Source of the DNA: an uncultured Fibrobacter sp.
GTDB lineage: Bacteria; Fibrobacterota; Fibrobacteria; Fibrobacterales; Fibrobacteraceae
Assembly (NCBI GenBank): GCA_946186895.1
Contig: CAMHOW010000011.1
Coordinates: 1 to 50,670, forward strand
Reading direction: 5' to 3'
DNA: 50,670 nucleotides
How positions within the stretch are numbered: position 1 is the first letter of the stretch; every line of letters begins with the position of its first letter. The notes below the pieces were generated by a model that saw only the letters and a list, made by a program, of their open reading frames with translations, searched no databases and had not been told where the DNA came from. The translations under genes were made by a program, and so were the position numbers. This document shows, piece after piece, positions 8,597 to 17,532 of the stretch.

Positions 8597-10102
8597 TTAC
8601 TCTTTCACTGTCGGAGCTTGGCGTGCCACAGGGGCAAGTTCTCCGTGCTTACGGAACAGGTGCTTTACCAGGGTCCCGAATCCACGCATCACGCGGTAGC
8701 GTTCCCGGGGGTTCTTGAGGGCCATGATTCCCTGATGGAATATGTAGCTTGGTCGCAGGTAAAATTCACGGCGTGCCTTGTCGCAGAAGTCAACCAGGGC
8801 CTGGCTGGTGAGTTCGCCACGCTGGATAGTGGTGCGGTGGAAACCGTCTTTGTCCAGCCATTGGTTGTAATCCTTTGTCTGCAGTGCACCGCTTTCGAGA
8901 GCTTCCTTGTAGGCTTCGGTGCCGGGGTAGGCCATGATGGGGTAGAACTGCGCCGTATTGGGGTTCAACTTCTTGGCATAGTCCAGCGTCATGCGGAGGG
9001 TCTCGGGGGTATCGCCCGGGTTACCCACCATAAAGCAACCGTGCACCAGAAGCCCCGCCTTGCGGGCGTTCTTAGTGAACTCGATAGCCTTGTCGGTGTT
9101 CTTGATACCCTTGTGTATGTTTTCAAGAACCGTGGGGCTTGCGCTTTCAAAGCCTACGCACATCTCCCGGCCACCGGCCTTTTTCATGAGCTTGAGCAGG
9201 TCGAGGGGGACATCGGCTCGGGCGTTGCAGCTCCAGGTAATCTTGAGGCCCCGTTCCAGAATCAGGTTGCAGATTTCGCGAACGTGCTCGTGGCTGGCGG
9301 TGAAGGTGTCGTCTTCAAAGAACACTTCGCCTAAATCTTCAAAGTTATCCTTGATGTATTGCAGTTCGTCCACCACATCTTTGGGAGAACGGCGGCGGAA
9401 CTTGTGGCCGTTCAGCGTCTGCGGGATCACACAGTAGCTGCAGCGGTTCGGACAGCCTCGGCCAGAGAGAATCACGATCAGCGGATTCAGATTCGCACCG
9501 TAGAAATACTTCTTGTAGCAGCTGTACAGATGCTTGCGGTAAACTTTGGATACCCACGGGAGTTCATCCAGGTTTTCGATTTTTGGACCTTCGGGCTGAA
9601 AGTCGGTGCTACCGTCTGCCTTACGGAAGGCAAGGCCTGCGATGCTTGAAATTTCGGCAATGTCGCCACGCAGATGGCGTACCAGATTCCTTGCGGTGTA
9701 GTCCGCTTCGCCGATAATCACAAAGTCAAGACTCGGCTCCATTTCCATGGATTCCAGCGGTTCTGCGGTGGCATGGGTTCCCATGATGGCGACCTTCGTG
9801 TTCGGGAGTGCATCTTTGATGGCATGCACAACCTTGAGGTCGTTCAAAATACTAGGCGTACTCGTGCTGCAAATGACGAGTGCAGGGTCAAACTTCTTGA
9901 TGCCGTCCAGAGTTTTCGGCAGGTCCAGTTCCATAGCGGGGCTGTCGATTAGCTGGATTTCGTTACCGTCCGCCTCTACCGAACCGGCAGCATAGCTTAG
10001 GAACATGGGCCAATACAGAGTCGACGACTTGGTCACGCAAGGGCTGCGTGACTCACGACTGAACATCGGGTGGAACGGCGGATTTAAGAAAGTAACGCGC
10101 AT
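8597..10102 (-). CDS. B12-binding-domain radical SAM protein (HpnJ/BchE-like)
   Basis: About 501 residues. The first ~150 form a B12-binding-like Rossmann domain (MRVTFLNPPF, VICSTSTPSILNDL, VIIGEADYTARNL). The radical SAM barrel follows with Cys217, Cys221 and Cys224 in GRGCPNRCSYC, the DDTFTA segment, NARADVPLDLLKLMKKAG and FMVGNPGDTPETLRMT. The layout is that of class B radical SAM enzymes, including hopanoid HpnJ and BchE, which do varied methylations, cyclisations or rearrangements; the substrate here is unknown. A TTG 12 nt upstream is an alternative start, but ATG 10102 gives the standard N terminus. Confidence 0.82.
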   Translation of the reverse strand: MRVTFLNPPFHPMFSRESRSPCVTKSSTLYWPMFLSYAAGSVEADGNEIQLIDSPAMELDLPKTLDGIKKFDPALVICSTSTPSILNDLKVVHAIKDALPNTKVAIMGTHATAEPLESMEMEPSLDFVIIGEADYTARNLVRHLRGDIAEISSIAGLAFRKADGSTDFQPEGPKIENLDELPWVSKVYRKHLYSCYKKYFYGANLNPLIVILSGRGCPNRCSYCVIPQTLNGHKFRRRSPKDVVDELQYIKDNFEDLGEVFFEDDTFTASHEHVREICNLILERGLKITWSCNARADVPLDLLKLMKKAGGREMCVGFESASPTVLENIHKGIKNTDKAIEFTKNARKAGLLVHGCFMVGNPGDTPETLRMTLDYAKKLNPNTAQFYPIMAYPGTEAYKEALESGALQTKDYNQWLDKDGFHRTTIQRGELTSQALVDFCDKARREFYLRPSYIFHQGIMALKNPRERYRVMRGFGTLVKHLFRKHGELAPVARQAPTVKE

Positions 10103-10153
10103 CGGCACACACAAAATACAAAATCACCACGGATATAGCTACATTTTCGCCCG

Positions 10154-10753
10154 ATGAATCGTCCTTTTTCCATCTGTTTTTCGGTGATGCTTGCGGCTGT
10201 CTGTGCGGTAGCCGGAGAAATGCCGTTAGACACGGTCAAGACCCTTTATCCGACGGGTAAAGTGGCCCGGGTCTATACTGTCCAGAAGGGAACGGAAGTC
10301 AAGGAAGGTTGGTCCGTCTCGTACTACCCAGATGGTAAACTTGCCATTAAGGCTTTTTACCGCAATGGGCTTCTAGAGGGAACCTTTTCAAGCTATTACG
10401 AGAATGGCAGGTCCTGGCAAGAAATATCTTATGAAGCTGGGATAGAAAATGGCACAAGTGTCAACTACCATGACAATGGTTTGAAAAAATCCCGGGAAGT
10501 CTACAAGAATGGCGTTCTCGATGGTATGAGCGAGGAGTGGGATGAGCGGGGGACCTTGCGCCGGAAAATCCCGTACTCCCGAGGGAAGATACACGGAGTA
10601 GCTCAGCTATACGATGATCTGGGAGCCCTGAAAGAAGAAATGACCTTCGAACATGGCATACGCCACGGAAGCTACCGACGGTACAATAAGGGGATTAAGG
10701 TTCTAGAAGCCGAATTCCAGTCGAATCAATGCGTCAAGAATTGTGACTTTTAG
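10154..10753 (+). CDS. Exported MORN-repeat (YwqK-like) protein
   Basis: 199 residues with signal peptide (cleaved near AVAG-EMP). The body is at least five MORN_2-type repeats of about 20-22 residues of the form YYPDGKLAIKAFYRNGLLEG, YYENGRSWQEISYEAG, YHDNGLKKSREVYKNG, then two weaker ones. Such repeats form beta-hairpin ribbons; the family also includes YwqK antitoxins, but there is no toxin partner here and the protein is secreted. Function unknown. Its start is 51 nt from the divergent radical SAM gene. Confidence 0.75.
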   Translation: MNRPFSICFSVMLAAVCAVAGEMPLDTVKTLYPTGKVARVYTVQKGTEVKEGWSVSYYPDGKLAIKAFYRNGLLEGTFSSYYENGRSWQEISYEAGIENGTSVNYHDNGLKKSREVYKNGVLDGMSEEWDERGTLRRKIPYSRGKIHGVAQLYDDLGALKEEMTFEHGIRHGSYRRYNKGIKVLEAEFQSNQCVKNCDF

Positions 10754-10827
10754 GTCTTTCGGCTTAGTCTTGTTGCATTTGGCTAAGCATATTATGTATC
10801 TTGTTGTAAGAAAAGAAAGGGGTTTGT

Positions 10828-11496
10828 ATGAATAAGTGGATTGTCTGTTTTTGCATAATGGGATTGTTTTCCTTCACTCAGGCTGCGCCTGCTAAGGGAA
10901 CCTTTAAGGATACCCGTGACGGTAAAACCTACAAAACGGTAAAGATCGGTAATCAGACCTGGATGGCCGAGAATCTCAATTTGCACATGGACGATTCCTG
11001 GTGCTATGAGAAAAAAATTGACAACTGCAAAAAGTACGGTCGTTTATACACATGGAAAAAGGCTGAAAAGGCTTGCCCCGAAGGTTGGCATCTTCCGTCC
11101 CGTTCAGAATGGCGGGATCTGGTGTCTTATGTATCCGAGAACACCAAGTCAAAACCGGGAAATGCCCTTAGGACGAAGGACGATTGGAAGGTCAAGAAGA
11201 AAAAGAAGAAAGTTTATGACCAGCATACCGGCGAGGCAATCTATTTGGATGAATACGAGATTATAAATACCGGTACAAACGAACTTGGCTTTTCTGCCTT
11301 GCCTTCGGGATTTGTTTCCAAGGAAGGGCGTTCCGAAAAAAATAAAGAACGGGCTTTGTTCTGGAGTTCATCCAAGGAAAAGGGCAAGAAGTCCAAGAAA
11401 GCCTATGCCCGCATGCTGGAATTTGGCGACGAGAATTTCCACGAAAACAAGTATTCTACAGACAACGCCTTTTCAGTTCGTTGCCTGAAAGACTAG
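10828..11496 (+). CDS. FISUMP-domain secreted protein
   Basis: 222 residues with signal peptide (cleaved after TQA). The rest is one Fibrobacter succinogenes major paralogous domain (TIGR02145): TFKDTRDGKTYKTVKIG, TWMAENLN, a Cys pair in CYEKKIDNCKKYGRLYTW, ACPEGWHLPSRSEW, the LGFSALPSGF motif, LFWSSSKEKGKK and the terminal FSVRCLKD. The domain is extremely expanded in Fibrobacter and of unknown function. A Lys-rich loop (KKKKKK, about residue 128) interrupts the middle. Start chosen behind AAAGGGG. It ends 4 nt into the convergent DedA gene, with no terminator between. Confidence 0.93.
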   Translation: MNKWIVCFCIMGLFSFTQAAPAKGTFKDTRDGKTYKTVKIGNQTWMAENLNLHMDDSWCYEKKIDNCKKYGRLYTWKKAEKACPEGWHLPSRSEWRDLVSYVSENTKSKPGNALRTKDDWKVKKKKKKVYDQHTGEAIYLDEYEIINTGTNELGFSALPSGFVSKEGRSEKNKERALFWSSSKEKGKKSKKAYARMLEFGDENFHENKYSTDNAFSVRCLKD

Positions 11497-12233
11497 ACCT
11501 TTTTGCGCGGCTTGACCGCGCTCCACACCATATAACCGATAAAGAGTGCTCCAAAGGCAAGCAAAGCGATTGCCAGTTCGGAGTTGTACTTTTCGATGAT
11601 GTCTTTTTGACCGTGAGCCAGGTAGCCAAGGACTGCCAGTACACAGTTCCAGATGGTGGCGCCCAAGAACGTGTACAGGGTAAAGGGGAAGAGCTTCATG
11701 TTGGAAAGCCCTGCCGGTATGGAAATCAGCTGCCGGATAACCGTAATGAGCCTTCCGACAAATGTGGAAATGGCGCCGTGGTCACGGAAGTAGTTTTCAG
11801 CCTTTTCGACCTTCTGGGTGTCAATCAGCAAGAAATGCCCTAGTCTAGAATCGGCGAATTTGTACACAATAGGGCGTCCTAGGAACTTTGCCAAGAAATA
11901 GTTGATGAACGCCCCGATAAGGGCGCCCATGCTGGCAAACAGCACAATCAGGACAATGCTCAAGTCAGAGCCCGGCTGCAGGGCCTTGTAGGCTGCTGGG
12001 GGTACCACCAGTTCCGACGGGAAGGGGATGAAGGAACTTTCTACGGCCATAAGTAGCGTGATGGTGCCGTAGTTCAGGTTGTCGTTGTACCAGTCAATAA
12101 TCTGGGTATAGATACCTGCCGAAGCAGCTTCTTGAATGGCAGTGGAATCTTGTGTGGCGACTTCAATGGCCGGTTGGGCAAGCGCAAAGGCGCTGAACAA
12201 AGCTAGGAGTATAACGATTGCTTTCAGTTTCAT
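11493..12233 (-). CDS. DedA-family membrane protein
   Basis: 246 residues with a hydrophobic N terminus that may be a cleavable signal (ends near FALAQ). The DedA (SNARE-associated) domain covers about 50-225: MAVESSFIPFPSELVVPPAAY, ASMGALIGAFINYFLAKFLGRP and the conserved FVGRLITVIRQLISIPAGLS, with the re-entrant G..R...R....PAG motif. DedA proteins are inner membrane proteins, members of which act as polyprenyl-phosphate or phospholipid translocases. About 50 extra residues precede the usual start. Confidence 0.88.
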   Translation of the reverse strand: MKLKAIVILLALFSAFALAQPAIEVATQDSTAIQEAASAGIYTQIIDWYNDNLNYGTITLLMAVESSFIPFPSELVVPPAAYKALQPGSDLSIVLIVLFASMGALIGAFINYFLAKFLGRPIVYKFADSRLGHFLLIDTQKVEKAENYFRDHGAISTFVGRLITVIRQLISIPAGLSNMKLFPFTLYTFLGATIWNCVLAVLGYLAHGQKDIIEKYNSELAIALLAFGALFIGYMVWSAVKPRKKV

Positions 12234-12237
12234 TCTA

Positions 12238-12267
12238 AATAAAAAAGGTGCGACATGAATCGCACCT
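12238..12267 (-). terminator. Terminator of the barrel/repeat protein gene
   Basis: Read on the minus strand: 8-bp hairpin (aggtgcga / tcgcacct, loop 6) followed by a run of T. It starts 7 nt beyond the stop of the gene at 12274. Confidence 0.85.
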
Positions 12268-12273
12268 CACGGC

Positions 12274-13827
12274 TTACTTCTTTTTCTTGCCCTTGGATTT
12301 CTTCTGGGCTTTCTTGTTGGATTTCTTGTGCTCGGCCTTCTCAATTTCCTCTTCGGTCTCGCCGGTCTGGACTTCGATCATGGAAGGTGCAGAGGCGTCG
12401 GCGTTCTTGAGGGCGGCCTTGGCTTCTTCCACGAACCTGCCTTCGGGGAAGCGCTTGAGGTAGATTTCGTAATCCTTCAGGCGTCCGCTACCCTTGACCA
12501 GCTCAAAGATTCCGGCTTCGGCTTCGTCACGGAAGGCGCCGTTGGGATTGTCGTTCAGGTAGGTGAGGTAGGCCTTGAAGGTATTCTGAGCCTGGATCTC
12601 ACGGAACTTATGGTATTCACCCAGCACTTGCAGCTTGGCTTCCACCTCGGCCCTGTGGGGAGAGTCCGGATAGTATTCCAGGTACATGGCCAGCATTTCG
12701 GGATCGTTGCTAGACATAACCTGTTCGAAACGGGAGTCTTCTTGACGGGTCTGGTATTCCTTCAACTGGACCTTGCCGGTATCCAGGGTGGCGTACAGCT
12801 TTTCCTTGGTGGCCAGGTCTTCGGGGTGGCAGAAGGCGAGGAAGCTTTCCAACACGTCGGAGAACTGGGTCTTGGTGAAGGATTCGCTCATGTCGGGCAG
12901 GTTGCCGTCTTCGTCCAAGAAGAAGCGGTAGTCACGTTCGATGGCCATGCAGTCCCAGTCGGAGAGGGTATCCTTGACTTCGCTGTTCTTGCGGAGCACG
13001 TCGTCGCGGTCGTGGAGCACGTACCTCATACGGCGGTCGCGGCGGCTTTCACGGCCAAAGTCAAGAGAGAGTTCCAACCCAACCCGTACGGGCAGCTTGT
13101 AGGAAATCTTGTCGAATTCGATACCGGAGTAGCCGGCGGGAATGCTAGCATCCTCGTTGGTCTTGGGAGCCTTTCCTGTAGCCTTGACGTCTTCATAGGG
13201 CAAGAATTCCCTGCGGACGTTCACGCCAATCTTGAAGTCGACGTCCTTGAAAAGTTCGCCAATCTTGTATTCCAGCGCGCCCGATGCGAAGGCGGTGGGC
13301 AGAATGGTTGTTTTCTGGTCTGTGTGGGAAAAGCGCTCGTCGTAGAAGGAGAAGAAATGGAACCCGTAGCCACCCAGCAGTCTAATGTCCAGCCCACCAA
13401 TCAGGTTGAACGAAAAACCGGCCAATACAGAGGGGGCATAGGAGCGGAAGGATAGGGATTCGCCCTTGTTGGCGTCTCCGCAGCCTTTCGTTTTGTCACA
13501 GTTGTCGCTTTCAAAGTAGAACTTGGGGTCTTTGGCGATCTCGCCAAACTGGATGGAGTTGACTTCTACGCCCAGCCAGAAGGTGAAGGGGATGTCCGCC
13601 TTGTAGAAGGGGGTGATGAGGGGGCTCCAGAGGAAGCCCGCGTTGATGGGGAAGGTCATCAACTCCTTGTCAATCTTGTCTAGCAGGAGCTCGGGATTCT
13701 TATCCTGGAAATTCAAAAAGGCGACTTCACCTTGCACATAGAGCTGCATTCTCCAGTTGGAGCGCTCGAAGTCGGCAGCCATGGCGGCTACGGCAAAAAA
13801 CAGTGAAATAAGTAATACTTTACGCAT
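12274..13827 (-). CDS. Outer membrane beta-barrel-like protein with TPR-like repeats and Lys-rich tail
   Basis: 517 residues, signal peptide (cleaved after AMA-AD). Residues ~20-290 alternate short amphipathic strands with glycine and aromatic residues (FNLIGGLDIRLLGGYGF, LPVRVGLELSLDFG), as in an outer membrane barrel. An acidic linker follows, then three repeats of about 30-40 residues with the core YLxxYPxS/NPNGxF/RFPEGRFxxEA (EYYPDSPHRAEVEAKL, YLNDNPNGAFRDEAEAG, YLKRFPEGRFVEEAKAAL), like periplasmic TPR-type repeats. It ends in an 18-residue almost all Lys/Ser tail. No family recognised; a barrel that presents a periplasmic scaffold is an inference. A TAAATTGTG box lies just before the ATG. 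Confidence 0.6.
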   Translation of the reverse strand: MRKVLLISLFFAVAAMAADFERSNWRMQLYVQGEVAFLNFQDKNPELLLDKIDKELMTFPINAGFLWSPLITPFYKADIPFTFWLGVEVNSIQFGEIAKDPKFYFESDNCDKTKGCGDANKGESLSFRSYAPSVLAGFSFNLIGGLDIRLLGGYGFHFFSFYDERFSHTDQKTTILPTAFASGALEYKIGELFKDVDFKIGVNVRREFLPYEDVKATGKAPKTNEDASIPAGYSGIEFDKISYKLPVRVGLELSLDFGRESRRDRRMRYVLHDRDDVLRKNSEVKDTLSDWDCMAIERDYRFFLDEDGNLPDMSESFTKTQFSDVLESFLAFCHPEDLATKEKLYATLDTGKVQLKEYQTRQEDSRFEQVMSSNDPEMLAMYLEYYPDSPHRAEVEAKLQVLGEYHKFREIQAQNTFKAYLTYLNDNPNGAFRDEAEAGIFELVKGSGRLKDYEIYLKRFPEGRFVEEAKAALKNADASAPSMIEVQTGETEEEIEKAEHKKSNKKAQKKSKGKKKK

Positions 13828-13914
13828 CGCCTCACAATTTAGCTTTTTTGCGTAATGGAATGCCGGATAGAGGCGGGACGGCCCTTTTTTCTGGGACGTT
13901 TTGGAGAAATGTTT

Positions 13915-15471
13915 CTAGAAAGAAATGAAGAAGCCGACCCCAAGAACAAGGATGCCCGCCCCGATGAGCGTAAGACCTATGATGGTTTTCTGGTCTCCGT
14001 CATTTACCAGGTCCTTGTTCTCCTTCACCTTTTCTTGATAGAATTCCCCGCCTACGGTGGCGGAATAGTTCAGTTCGTCCTTGACGTCTTTGGCGTCATC
14101 GTAATCCAGCTGGCCGAGGTAGGTGAACAGGGCGCCTACGATTATGGGGGCGATAGAGACACCCATCATGGTGCGCCCGAATCGGATTTTCTTACGGCCC
14201 TTTTCCCATTCTTGCTGGTCTTGAATTTCCTTGAAGCGATTTTCCTGTTCCAGGTCTACATTGACTGTCACATCGGAAACGGGCGGAACATAGACGGTAA
14301 CCAGGGTGTCTCTGAATCCGAACTTACGGAGCTTGAACTTGATAAGGCCTGGTTCCAGGATGGGGTAACGGCCGGGCGTAACCCCGATGGTCTTGCTGCG
14401 CTTGGTGATTTCACCCTTTCCCGAGAAAATTTCTGCCCCTGCCGGGTTGGTGATGATTCGCAGTTCAGGATTGACCCGTTTTAGCTTTATAGATGTCCTT
14501 ACGGTGTCGCCCATGACCGGACGCATGGTGACAGAACCTCCCCATAGGTGTTGATCTACGTTCCAGTAAGCATGGATGGTTACTGCGGTCGTATCCGTGA
14601 CAGGAATGGTACAGGGCGACCTGCAGAGAGCATTTTCTTCGGGTCTCGAAAGGGTCACCCCTTCTGGATCGGTCTCAATGTAGAGGTACCCTTTCTTCTC
14701 CTTTAGGTCAGAAGCGTCTTTACCTTGGGCCTCCAGTAAGAAAATCCGTAGCTGGTCGTTGGAAAGAGCGTCGCTTACGGCCTTGGAACGGGAAATCTTC
14801 AGGGAGCTCTTGTATAGTGTGGGCAGCTCCTCTTCGTAGACCACCCGCATAAGCTGGAGTTCCAGGGAGTCCTTCTTTTGAACGGGAACGATTTTTCCGA
14901 AGTAGATGGTGCTTGCACCCAGAGACGAAAGCTTCTCTTGCAGGCAGATGTTGTCACTGCAGTCGGGTAAATCTTTCTTCTTGAGAATGTGGATCTTTTC
15001 ACCGCTTTCCAGGAGGAACCTGGCAGCAAGAGCGTTGATTTGTTGCACCAGTGTAGAGTCGGCGATTTCATCTTCGAAACTTACCAAAACCGTGTGCGAA
15101 GAAAGTTCGAGAGGTTTGGGAGTGTCAAGGGAATCTGTTTTGAGGGAGTCGGCAGCAGCCTGCGTAGAGTCATTTGCAACGGTGGAGCTGTCTGCTGGAG
15201 TTGCCTGCACCGAATCGGCAGGGCTTGCCTGAAGTAAATCCGTGCCCGAGGAATCTACGATGGATTTGAACTTGTCCTTGGCGATTCGGACCACGGTAAA
15301 CTTGTTGTTGATGAAACCTCCCAGCTGAACCGTGTCGTTAACGATGCCGAGAAACTGAGCTTTCTGCTTGGTGCCGGAAAGAAGTTCCACATTGACAGAA
15401 GGGCCTTGTGGCTCTGCGGCAAGCAGGGCCTGAACAAGTAAGAGGATTAGGGCAAGGCTCGCGTGTTTCAT
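13915..15471 (-). CDS. PEGA-domain membrane protein, last gene of lipoprotein/PEGA operon
   Basis: Start set at MKHASLALILLL (position 15471), which begins a signal peptide; the longer version from 15528 would overlap the upstream gene. 518 residues: N-terminal strand domain (about 20-70), Ser/Thr/Ala/Asp-rich linker, a CsgG/TolB-N-like alpha/beta domain (TVLVSFEDEIADSTLVQQIN to QLMRVVYEEE; CSDNICLQEKLSSLGAST is typical of such domains), two PEGA-like repeats (GYLYIETDPEGVTLS, LRIITNPAGAEIFSG) and a C-terminal pair of membrane helices flanking a DY..AKDVKDE loop. The C-terminal helix pair is clearly related to that of the next gene upstream (15479-16117). Function unknown; PEGA domains often bind the cell surface or link to carbohydrate. 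Confidence 0.62.
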   Translation of the reverse strand: MKHASLALILLLVQALLAAEPQGPSVNVELLSGTKQKAQFLGIVNDTVQLGGFINNKFTVVRIAKDKFKSIVDSSGTDLLQASPADSVQATPADSSTVANDSTQAAADSLKTDSLDTPKPLELSSHTVLVSFEDEIADSTLVQQINALAARFLLESGEKIHILKKKDLPDCSDNICLQEKLSSLGASTIYFGKIVPVQKKDSLELQLMRVVYEEELPTLYKSSLKISRSKAVSDALSNDQLRIFLLEAQGKDASDLKEKKGYLYIETDPEGVTLSRPEENALCRSPCTIPVTDTTAVTIHAYWNVDQHLWGGSVTMRPVMGDTVRTSIKLKRVNPELRIITNPAGAEIFSGKGEITKRSKTIGVTPGRYPILEPGLIKFKLRKFGFRDTLVTVYVPPVSDVTVNVDLEQENRFKEIQDQQEWEKGRKKIRFGRTMMGVSIAPIIVGALFTYLGQLDYDDAKDVKDELNYSATVGGEFYQEKVKENKDLVNDGDQKTIIGLTLIGAGILVLGVGFFISF

Positions 15472-15478
15472 GATATAC

Positions 15479-16117
15479 CTAGAAAGATAGCAAGAGTCCG
15501 ACAGAAAGGATAATACCGCCAGCGACAAGGGAAACTAGGGTTGTTTTTTTGGCGGTTTTAGCGTTGCCGCGGTGTTCCTTGAAATCCTTTTTGTCTTGTT
15601 GGTAATTGTCTCCCGATGTAATGACTGTATTCTCGATGTCTTTTTTATAGTCATCGGCCTTGCCGATTTCGTAAGCGGTGACGCCTGCAGCAATGGCGCT
15701 TGCTGCCAGAGGAACTAGGGAGGCTATCATAAGCCTATGTCCTAGGCTGCGTCTGCTCCGGTGCCGGAGATCGGCTTGCTGCTCTTGCAGAAGGGCTTCG
15801 TCAAAGGCGGGCGAAAGGGCTACTATCAGGAACGAAGTGTCTTTCGGGGATAAGGTCACGTTGATGCTCGTGTCCTTGAAATCGGGGCGGAACAGGGTGA
15901 TGAGAATCTGGTCCTTGTCCAGGGGGACTGGGATAAATGCGGGAATCCGGTAATCGGGAGCCTTGGAAAAGTTAGGGTGTGCATCGCCTACATAGAGGTC
16001 TGCGCCGGAGGGGTTGGTGGACACGTGCAGGTAACGCTCCCGCGGAGCGCTTTCATCGGCAAAACCAAGGCCCCAAAGCAGAAGTAGGAGGGTGGGAATG
16101 ACTTTCTTGAAAATCAT
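15479..16117 (-). CDS. Short PEGA-domain membrane protein
   Basis: 212 residues from ATG 16117, which follows GGAGGATCAATA. Signal peptide (cleaved near GFA-DES), one PEGA domain (LHVSTNPSGADLYVGD, typical P.GA.vyvdg turn, through PLDKDQILITLFRPDFKD), then two hydrophobic helices (about 125-145, 190-208) around a charged KADDYKKDIE...NYQQDKKDF loop, ending in SF. This C-terminal half matches that of the following gene, so the two are paralogous. The start overlaps the upstream lipoprotein stop by 1 nt, and the next gene starts 7 nt after the stop. Confidence 0.65.
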   Translation of the reverse strand: MIFKKVIPTLLLLLWGLGFADESAPRERYLHVSTNPSGADLYVGDAHPNFSKAPDYRIPAFIPVPLDKDQILITLFRPDFKDTSINVTLSPKDTSFLIVALSPAFDEALLQEQQADLRHRSRRSLGHRLMIASLVPLAASAIAAGVTAYEIGKADDYKKDIENTVITSGDNYQQDKKDFKEHRGNAKTAKKTTLVSLVAGGIILSVGLLLSF

Positions 16118-17532
16118 TATTGATCCTCCGTTTGTACAAAGGGTCCTGTAATCCGGAGCGAATCCTTGTCTGGCACCATTTTCCAGAACATCTCGGAGTT
16201 GCGGTTCCTGGCATTGTCGGGAATGGGTATCCTTATTTGGCAATCCTTACGGCAAGGGTTAGCAAAAGAAAGGATGTCAGAATCGTAAACTACGTTGACG
16301 GTGTCAAAATCGGCAATGACGAATTTTTTCTGGGTGGGATTGATGCCCGAGCCGCTATCCATAAAGTAGAACCTAACGCTGTCGGTGAGGGCCAGGGTGT
16401 TCTTTACCGGAGAAGCTTTAGGCGGAATCTTGTCTGTAAAGACGATGCTGTCGGCCAGGCGGAGCATGGAGCGTTCAGGCACGTCGATTGTGATGGGGGC
16501 AGCCTCGTAGTCCGTTAGTTTTGTCTCGTACGCATAGATGCGTAGGCCACTTTGGGGTTGGGCGTTAATGTTAATTGCTTCGTTGGGCTTTTCGAAATTT
16601 ACGGTTTTTAGGGTGTCGCCAAAAGCGTTTATGAGTACAATCTTCGTGGAAACCTTGGTGCCTGGGGTAAGGGATTCGTAGATAGGCTTGACCTGGAGTA
16701 CGGAAACATTCTTTTCGGTGAATTTTGTGTTGAATGAGGAGGCGTCCTTGGCCTGTTCCTCGAAACCGAAGTCCGTATATGCCGTAGCCTTGACTCCCCA
16801 GTAGACGGTGAGGGAGGTATCCTTAAGGTCAAGCTCGTTCATCTTGAGCCAGTTTTCCGAGATCAGCGGGCCCTTGAGACGCATTCCGTTTTTGCAGTCG
16901 CCCTCGGAAAGCTTGCTTACGGAATCCAGAATGTCTAGCCAGTGGGTGTTCCTGGAAAGGGCGACTCCTTCTGCGACGGCTGCATAGACTGCACAGTTGG
17001 ATTTTTCCCAGGGGTCAATGCCCGAAATATCCCAGTTGAGTTCCACATAGTCGTCGGATAGGGGCTCAACGCTTGCGCTCAGGGGCGGCGTTACCAGGGT
17101 GATGCTCAAGGGCGTGCCCACGAAAATATGGATGGTGTCTTTCAGGGTGTCGCCCGTATAATCGACGGTGTTCAAGATGCCAATGCGGTATCCTGTGGAA
17201 TCAAAAGTGTATTCGAAAGAGGTGGCATTGATGCTGTCGCCTTCTAATATCCAATAGTGAGAACTGTAGAGGTTCAACGCACTATCCGAGGATATGGTAT
17301 TTCCATTCAGTGCATAGACTGAGGTAAAGATGACGGTCTCGTCTTGGTTGATGTAGAGGGTGTCTAGTATCTCGGTGTGTCGGACAAAACGTTCCTCGTC
17401 GCTCCAGGACGAAACCAAGATTCCTTGTTCCAAGAACTGAATATCGGTTCTGGAAATCAGGGCGTCTTCACGGCATCCGGCAAGAAGCAAGAAAAGGCTA
17501 GCGAGAGCGAAGGCAATGAACAATCTAGTCAT
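16117..17532 (-). CDS. Surface lipoprotein, PKD/FN3-like, third of three paralogues
   Basis: 471 residues; start MTRLFIAFALAS behind GGAGG. Lipoprotein signal with lipobox LLAGC (Cys20). A PKD-like domain (YWILEGDSINATSF ... GYRIGILNTVDYTGDTLKDT) leads into a long all-beta region with a second domain (VELNWDISGIDPWEKSNCAVY, equivalent to FN3 W..s..pd) and a C-terminal Ig-like domain after DKIPPKASPV. Its architecture, including the GDTL.DT strand and the IPP...P junction, repeats that of the gene upstream. Overlaps its neighbours by 8 nt and 1 nt. No enzyme motif; likely cell-envelope attached, function unknown. Confidence 0.6.
   Translation of the reverse strand: MTRLFIAFALASLFLLLAGCREDALISRTDIQFLEQGILVSSWSDEERFVRHTEILDTLYINQDETVIFTSVYALNGNTISSDSALNLYSSHYWILEGDSINATSFEYTFDSTGYRIGILNTVDYTGDTLKDTIHIFVGTPLSITLVTPPLSASVEPLSDDYVELNWDISGIDPWEKSNCAVYAAVAEGVALSRNTHWLDILDSVSKLSEGDCKNGMRLKGPLISENWLKMNELDLKDTSLTVYWGVKATAYTDFGFEEQAKDASSFNTKFTEKNVSVLQVKPIYESLTPGTKVSTKIVLINAFGDTLKTVNFEKPNEAININAQPQSGLRIYAYETKLTDYEAAPITIDVPERSMLRLADSIVFTDKIPPKASPVKNTLALTDSVRFYFMDSGSGINPTQKKFVIADFDTVNVVYDSDILSFANPCRKDCQIRIPIPDNARNRNSEMFWKMVPDKDSLRITGPFVQTEDQ

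Noticed and set aside
12328..13455. 375-codon plus-strand frame
   Set aside because: Antisense to the barrel/repeat gene, which has a signal peptide, promoter box and terminator.
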